Positions 60,273-64,000 of a stretch of DNA of 64,000 bases are shown in pieces. The DNA comes from Vibrio hippocampi. Its GTDB lineage: Bacteria; Pseudomonadota; Gammaproteobacteria; Enterobacterales; Vibrionaceae. Below the pieces are notes generated by a model, which made no database searches, was not told where the DNA came from, and saw only the letters and a list, made by a program, of their open reading frames with translations. The stretch is taken from positions 1,178,001-1,242,000 of the forward strand of contig NZ_CAKLCM010000003.1 in NCBI RefSeq assembly GCF_921292975.1, in the 5' to 3' direction. How positions within the stretch are numbered: position 1 is the stretch's first letter; the number at the start of each line of letters is the position of its first letter. The position numbers and the translations under genes were made by a program.

Positions 60273-61976
60273 TTAAAATAGGAAGTAACGTTGTGCCATC
60301 GGCAAGACTTCTGCCGGTTCACAGATTAATAACTCTCCGTCGGCACGCACCTGATAGGTCTGCGAGTCAACTTCAATATTTGGCTGCCAGTCATTGAGCT
60401 TCATATCGGCTTTACTGATGGTGCGACAGTTTGACACCACACCAATCTGGCTTCCTAAACCCAGTTGGTCGGCGATACCGGCTTGTGACGCGGCCTGAGA
60501 AACAAACAGCATGGAAGTGTTTTGCGACGCCTTGCCATAACTACCAAACATAGAGCGGTAATGAACCGGCTGCGGGGTTGGGATAGACGCATTGGGATCG
60601 CCCATCGGTGCCATAGCGATCATGCCACCTTTCAAAATGACACTTGGCTTAACGCCAAAAAATGCCGGTTTCCAAAGCACAAGATCCGCCAACTTACCCA
60701 CTTCAATCGAGCCAACTTCATGGGCCATACCATGCGTGATCGCCGGGTTGATGGTGTACTTAGCGATATAGCGTTTTAAACGGAAGTTATCACTGTAGCT
60801 CGAATCTTCTTTTAGACTGCCTCTCTGCACTTTCATCTTATGTGCGGTTTGCCAAGTACGAGTGATCACTTCACCTACACGCCCCATTGCTTGTGAATCC
60901 GAGGCGATCATAGAGAACGCACCGAGGTCATGCAGAATGTCCTCAGCAGCGATGGTTTCACGACGAATACGTGACTCAGCAAAAGCGACATCTTCTGCTA
61001 TGGAAGGAGATAAGTGGTGACACACCATCAGCATATCTAAATGCTCATCCACCGTATTGACGGTATAAGGACGAGTAGGGTTGGTTGAGGAGGGCAAAAC
61101 ATTGGACTCGCCAGCAGCTTTGATAATGTCAGGCGCATGACCACCACCCGCGCCTTCTGTGTGATAGGTGTGGATCACACGATCACCGATTGCGCCTAAT
61201 GTCGATTCGACAAAGCCCGATTCATTCAAGGTATCGGTATGAATGGCAACCTGCACATCCATTTCGTCCGCCACGGTCAAGCAGGTGTCGATAGACGCTG
61301 GCGTCGTTCCCCAGTCTTCATGTAACTTAAGTCCCACTGCACCAGCAGCGACTTGCTCGGTCAATGCGTCTGGTTGACTGGCGTTACCCTTGCCTAATAG
61401 ACCAAAGTTCATTGGAAACTGATCCAGAGATTCCAGCATGCGATGCATGTTCCAAGGTCCCGGAGTACAGGTTGTGGCGTTGGTCCCTGTGTTAGGACCC
61501 GTGCCGCCACCAATCATAGTCGTGACACCTGAAGCCAATGCTTCTTCAATCTGCTGTGGACAGATAAAGTGAATATGTGAATCAATGCCACCTGCGGTCA
61601 ATATCGAGCCTTCACCTGCCAGCACTTCAGTGCCGGGACCGATCACTATGGTGACGCCGGGTTGAATATCTGGGTTGCCCGCCTTACCAATCGCCATAAT
61701 GCGACCGTCTTTGACGGCGACATCCGCTTTGACGATTCCCCAGTAATCAAGCACAACGGCGTTGGTGATCACCAAATCGGGGGTTTCGCTGCTAGGTCGT
61801 TGGCTCTGACCCATACCATCACGAATTACCTTACCGCCACCAAATTTGACCTCATCCCCATACACGGTGAAGTCTTTTTCTACTTCTAGCCACAATTCTG
61901 TGTCGGCTAGGCGAACCCTATCGCCGACTGTAGGCCCAAACATCTCGGCGTATGCCTGTCTAGAGATACGTGCCAT
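60273..61976 (-). CDS. ureC: Urease subunit alpha
   Basis: A 567-residue catalytic subunit of urease (EC 3.5.1.5), which hydrolyses urea to ammonia and carbamate. Nickel-site features are all present: HIHFICPQQ, the carbamylated Lys in [20 protein letters not shown], the [15 protein letters not shown] loop, and the flap CHHLSP with the active-site His. The Asp ligand is in [14 protein letters not shown]. The enzyme should be active. Beta and gamma subunits are separate genes, the normal three-gene bacterial layout. Confidence 0.98.
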   Translation of the reverse strand: MARISRQAYAEMFGPTVGDRVRLADTELWLEVEKDFTVYGDEVKFGGGKVIRDGMGQSQRPSSETPDLVITNAVVLDYWGIVKADVAVKDGRIMAIGKAGNPDIQPGVTIVIGPGTEVLAGEGSILTAGGIDSHIHFICPQQIEEALASGVTTMIGGGTGPNTGTNATTCTPGPWNMHRMLESLDQFPMNFGLLGKGNASQPDALTEQVAAGAVGLKLHEDWGTTPASIDTCLTVADEMDVQVAIHTDTLNESGFVESTLGAIGDRVIHTYHTEGAGGGHAPDIIKAAGESNVLPSSTNPTRPYTVNTVDEHLDMLMVCHHLSPSIAEDVAFAESRIRRETIAAEDILHDLGAFSMIASDSQAMGRVGEVITRTWQTAHKMKVQRGSLKEDSSYSDNFRLKRYIAKYTINPAITHGMAHEVGSIEVGKLADLVLWKPAFFGVKPSVILKGGMIAMAPMGDPNASIPTPQPVHYRSMFGSYGKASQNTSMLFVSQAASQAGIADQLGLGSQIGVVSNCRTISKADMKLNDWQPNIEVDSQTYQVRADGELLICEPAEVLPMAQRYFLF

Positions 61977-62032
61977 TAACTTATCCTTGTTGATTGTTTT
62001 TTATGAGCGCATGCCCATGTCATCGAAATCCT

Positions 62033-62093
62033 TGATATCGCCAGTTACTTGTTGATATCCCGAGCTGTTTGATATCACCCACTGGCTGATATC
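62033..62093. repeat. Spaced TGATATC repeats between ureB and ureC
   Basis: Four copies of TGATATC start at 62033, 62053, 62070 and 62087 (spacings 20, 17 and 17) within the 139-base ureB-ureC gap. Three are followed by a CC or CG pair. They may be an expanded spacer rather than an operator. Confidence 0.6.
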
Positions 62094-62115
62094 GCCACGA
62101 ACTTGCTACTGGCAA

Positions 62116-62451
62116 CTAAATACGGCCCATCACCTTACCTTGGAAACCATAGACTTCACGTTTGCCGGCAAAAGCCACCAACTCTACCGTTCTCGATTGC
62201 CCCGGTTCAAAACGCGTCGCGGTCCCTGCTGGAATATTCAAGCGAAAGCCAAGTGCCTTATCACGGTCAAAACTTAAGGCATTGTTCACTTCATAAAAAT
62301 GGTAATGGGAGCCGATTTGTACTGGTCTATCGCCAAGGTTCTCGACCTTGATCGTGATGCATTGACGATCGGTGTTGATTTCGATCTCTCCTGAGGCGGT
62401 TTCCACTTGCCCGGGTACCATCCCTGAATAGTGCTGACTTGCTGCTGCCAT
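62116..62451 (-). CDS. ureB: Urease subunit beta
   Basis: A 111-residue structural subunit of urease. The family segments [52 protein letters not shown] and the closing GFQGKVMG are complete. It assembles with UreA and UreC into the heterotrimer repeated in the mature enzyme. A run of 10-bp repeats lies immediately upstream in the ureA-ureB gap. Confidence 0.97.
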   Translation of the reverse strand: MAAASQHYSGMVPGQVETASGEIEINTDRQCITIKVENLGDRPVQIGSHYHFYEVNNALSFDRDKALGFRLNIPAGTATRFEPGQSRTVELVAFAGKREVYGFQGKVMGRI

Positions 62452-62460
62452 GGGTACTTT

Positions 62461-62514
62461 CCTTAATCTGCTTTAATCCGCTTTAATTCGCTTTAATTCG
62501 CTTTAATCTGCTTA
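62461..62514. repeat. 10-bp tandem repeat between ureA and ureB
   Basis: Five exact-length decamers of the form CTTTAAT[TC][CT]G (first unit CCTTAATCTG) run head to tail and end in CTTAG. They begin 9 bases upstream of the ureB start codon. The 10-base period matches one DNA turn. Confidence 0.85.
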
Positions 62515-62539
62515 GGGTATTGATAATGCCGTTGACTGG

Positions 62540-62842
62540 CTAAACGATAGGCTCATGTACCGTAACCAACTTGGTTCCGTCTGGAAATGTCGCTTCCACT
62601 TGCACATCGGGAATCATCGAAGCGACCCCTTCCATTACATCCTCAGAGGTAAGCAGTGTCCTACCGAAATCCATCAATTCTGATACCGTTTTGCCCTCTC
62701 TTGCGCCCTCTAAAATTGCACTAGAGATATAAGCGATAGACTCTGGATAGTTCAGCTTTAAGCCTTTTTCTTTACGCTGCTGCGCCAGCAGACCGGCACA
62801 GAAGATCAGCAATTTGTCCTTTTCTCTTGGTGTTAATTCCAT
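62540..62842 (-). CDS. ureA: Urease subunit gamma
   Basis: A 100-residue gamma subunit. The characteristic start is [20 protein letters not shown]; the [16 protein letters not shown] segment is here [20 protein letters not shown], and the end is [18 protein letters not shown]. It is the first structural subunit gene, 72 bases after ureD. Confidence 0.97.
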   Translation of the reverse strand: MELTPREKDKLLIFCAGLLAQQRKEKGLKLNYPESIAYISSAILEGAREGKTVSELMDFGRTLLTSEDVMEGVASMIPDVQVEATFPDGTKLVTVHEPIV

Positions 62843-62914
62843 TTTTTATCCCACTATATTTTTATTGCTACTGTGATTTTTATTGCTACTGTGGTGCATC
62901 TACTGAGTCAGTCA

Positions 62915-63829
62915 TCAAGTCGCCCAAATACGCGGTGGCGTCGGGACTTCGCCTTGCCAATATTGGCGTGTCAATTGCCAAACTTGGGTAAAGCTGTTTA
63001 ACATCACTTCGCTCCAATTTGACAACGCTCGCACCACAACCAATCCTTCTAGCTGAGTCGCTGCAATCACTAAGGTTTCGGGTTCGTACTCTTTATGCAC
63101 CTTAATGAGCAAACTCTGTACCAATTGATAAAAATCTTCATCGTCTGCGGAAATGATCAAAGTACCCACCATGGAATAATTGATTATTCCTATACTTTTC
63201 ATAAGGTTATCATTACCATCAAAGTTAACCCCTTCCAAAAGAAGTAACTCATCGTCAAGGTAAACCTCTGTTTTTCCTATTAAATGCCCTTGGTCGAATC
63301 CCTCTTTTAGTGCAGGTCGCCCAAAGCAGTGCATTTCCCAGCCCAAAAATTGTGCACCCGATTCGAGATGAATTTTCGTATCGAGCCTGACATGAGCATC
63401 AGGGAAAAAGATGTTTTCTTGAGGCATCCACTCTAACCTTGAACCCGCAGCGACTTTGAGGTTTTGCTGCTGTTTCGCGTAAGTGGATTCCGAACGATAG
63501 AATTTAGTAGCACCGGGGGTCGTAACCACCACTTTAGCGCCACTTTTCGCCTCGCACTGAATATGCAAGGTATCACCACCTACCACGCCACCGGGCGGGT
63601 GCAATAAGTAGCAATGGCAAGGGTGCCCTTCGGGATAAAGCGGTCGCTGAATCGCGAGCGGTCCTTTTTGCTGTCGATGTTTTAAAACGGTTTTGTCGCC
63701 CCGATCAACAAAGGTCAAACCCAGTTGGGCTTTCCAACCAAACTGGGTATGAGCGTCGATGACTTCACCAAGGGGCAAACCGGCTGATAGGTTATCCGTA
63801 TCAGCCTGAGGTTGTGCCAGCATTGTCAT
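62915..63829 (-). CDS. ureD: Urease accessory protein UreD (UreH)
   Basis: A 304-residue UreD, which binds apo-urease and recruits UreF/UreG for nickel insertion. Recognisable segments are LLHPPGGVVGGDTL, TTPGATKFYRS, LEWMPQENIFFPDA and GWEMHCFGRPA. Its ATG overlaps the TGA of the upstream urtE gene (ATGA), so urea import and urease maturation are translationally linked. Confidence 0.95.
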   Translation of the reverse strand: MTMLAQPQADTDNLSAGLPLGEVIDAHTQFGWKAQLGLTFVDRGDKTVLKHRQQKGPLAIQRPLYPEGHPCHCYLLHPPGGVVGGDTLHIQCEAKSGAKVVVTTPGATKFYRSESTYAKQQQNLKVAAGSRLEWMPQENIFFPDAHVRLDTKIHLESGAQFLGWEMHCFGRPALKEGFDQGHLIGKTEVYLDDELLLLEGVNFDGNDNLMKSIGIINYSMVGTLIISADDEDFYQLVQSLLIKVHKEYEPETLVIAATQLEGLVVVRALSNWSEVMLNSFTQVWQLTRQYWQGEVPTPPRIWAT

Positions 63830-64000
63830 ACTGTGAGGTACTCCTTGATGAGTTTTTCGTTCAACTGTGCCATCTCACCTGTTGCCACTTGACGACCGCG
63901 ATCAAGAATACAAAATTGATCGCCAACCTTACGCGCAAACGGCAGCTTCTGTTCGACCAGCAATACCGTTAGCCCTAGCTTTTCATTTAGCATACGAATG
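63826..64000 (-). CDS. urtE: Urea ABC transporter ATP-binding protein UrtE, C-terminal end (partial)
   Basis: The last 57 codons are in the window: LGLTVLLVEQKLPFARKVGD, then ILDRGRQVATGEMAQL and IKEYLTV. The LLVEQ H-loop-adjacent region and the following block are typical of LivF/UrtE ATPases. Position directly before ureD identifies it as UrtE rather than an amino-acid importer. The rest of the urt operon should lie beyond the window. Confidence 0.85.
   Translation of the reverse strand, partial: IRMLNEKLGLTVLLVEQKLPFARKVGDQFCILDRGRQVATGEMAQLNEKLIKEYLTV

Overview
The window reads as a gammaproteobacterial chromosome segment, most likely from a Vibrio. The basis is the style of the proteins (exoribonuclease II, DeaD, acetate kinase, PstS, a VieS-like hybrid kinase), moderate GC and AT-rich intergenic DNA. 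Placement on the second chromosome is plausible but is inference. No rRNA, tRNA or CRISPR was seen.

Layout. (1) 1-7600: a hexuronate catabolism island. A partial polysaccharide-lyase-like gene, an acetyltransferase, uxuA and a sodium/solute symporter run on the minus strand. uxuB and a frameshifted mannose-6-phosphate isomerase-like gene diverge on the plus strand. A GntR/FCD regulator follows, and a perfect 16-bp UxuR-type palindrome lies in the divergent promoter. (2) 7931-8491: a dead IS66 transposase. (3) 8659-17256: an aldo/keto reductase converging on a tightly packed eight-gene minus-strand operon that contains an AfsA-type (gamma-butyrolactone/furan synthase) hotdog protein. Its other genes encode a HAD phosphatase, thiolase, AhpD-like protein, tautomerase, MFS exporter and two unrecognised proteins. 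Beyond an ISAs1 remnant lies a LysR regulator. This looks like an undescribed small-molecule, possibly signalling, pathway. (4) 17310-21300: a ClpB-like AAA+ protein that appears cut short, a c-type cytochrome, a MITE-like element and a DEAD-box helicase. (5) 21518-27366: a chaperone-usher fimbrial operon with an extra outer-membrane barrel gene. (6) 28286-31421: an AraC regulator/EamA transporter pair bracketed by palindromic repeat arrays and REP-like sequences. (7) 31508-36881: a sulfatase, a GGDEF protein with a REP palindrome near its start, a lipoprotein and a REP-associated tyrosine transposase (RAYT).

(8) 37013-44114: a nucleobase-type catabolic cluster. It has two isopenicillin-N-synthase-type dioxygenases, an amidohydrolase, an NMT1/THI5-like ABC importer and a guanine-deaminase-like enzyme. 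Three copies of one structured leader motif precede three separate transcription units and resemble the NMT1 (xanthine-I) riboswitch. Two copies are joined to a clear Shine-Dalgarno sequestering helix. (9) 44283-50100: ackA, deaD and rnb. (10) 50536-55888: a BvgS/VieS-like hybrid kinase with an EAL-type and a LuxR-type response regulator. (11) 56205-64000: a DUF3024-like protein, PstS and a complete urease locus (ureDABCE, a HupE/UreJ permease, ureF, ureG), preceded by the end of urtE of a urea ABC importer.

Functionally the window joins catabolic modules (hexuronates, nucleobases, urea, sulfate esters) with surface and signalling functions. Several small repeat families (REP-like, 8-18 bp tandem repeats, a MITE-like unit) have marked or damaged genes. 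The two places most worth follow-up are the AfsA-like operon and the triple-riboswitch cluster.
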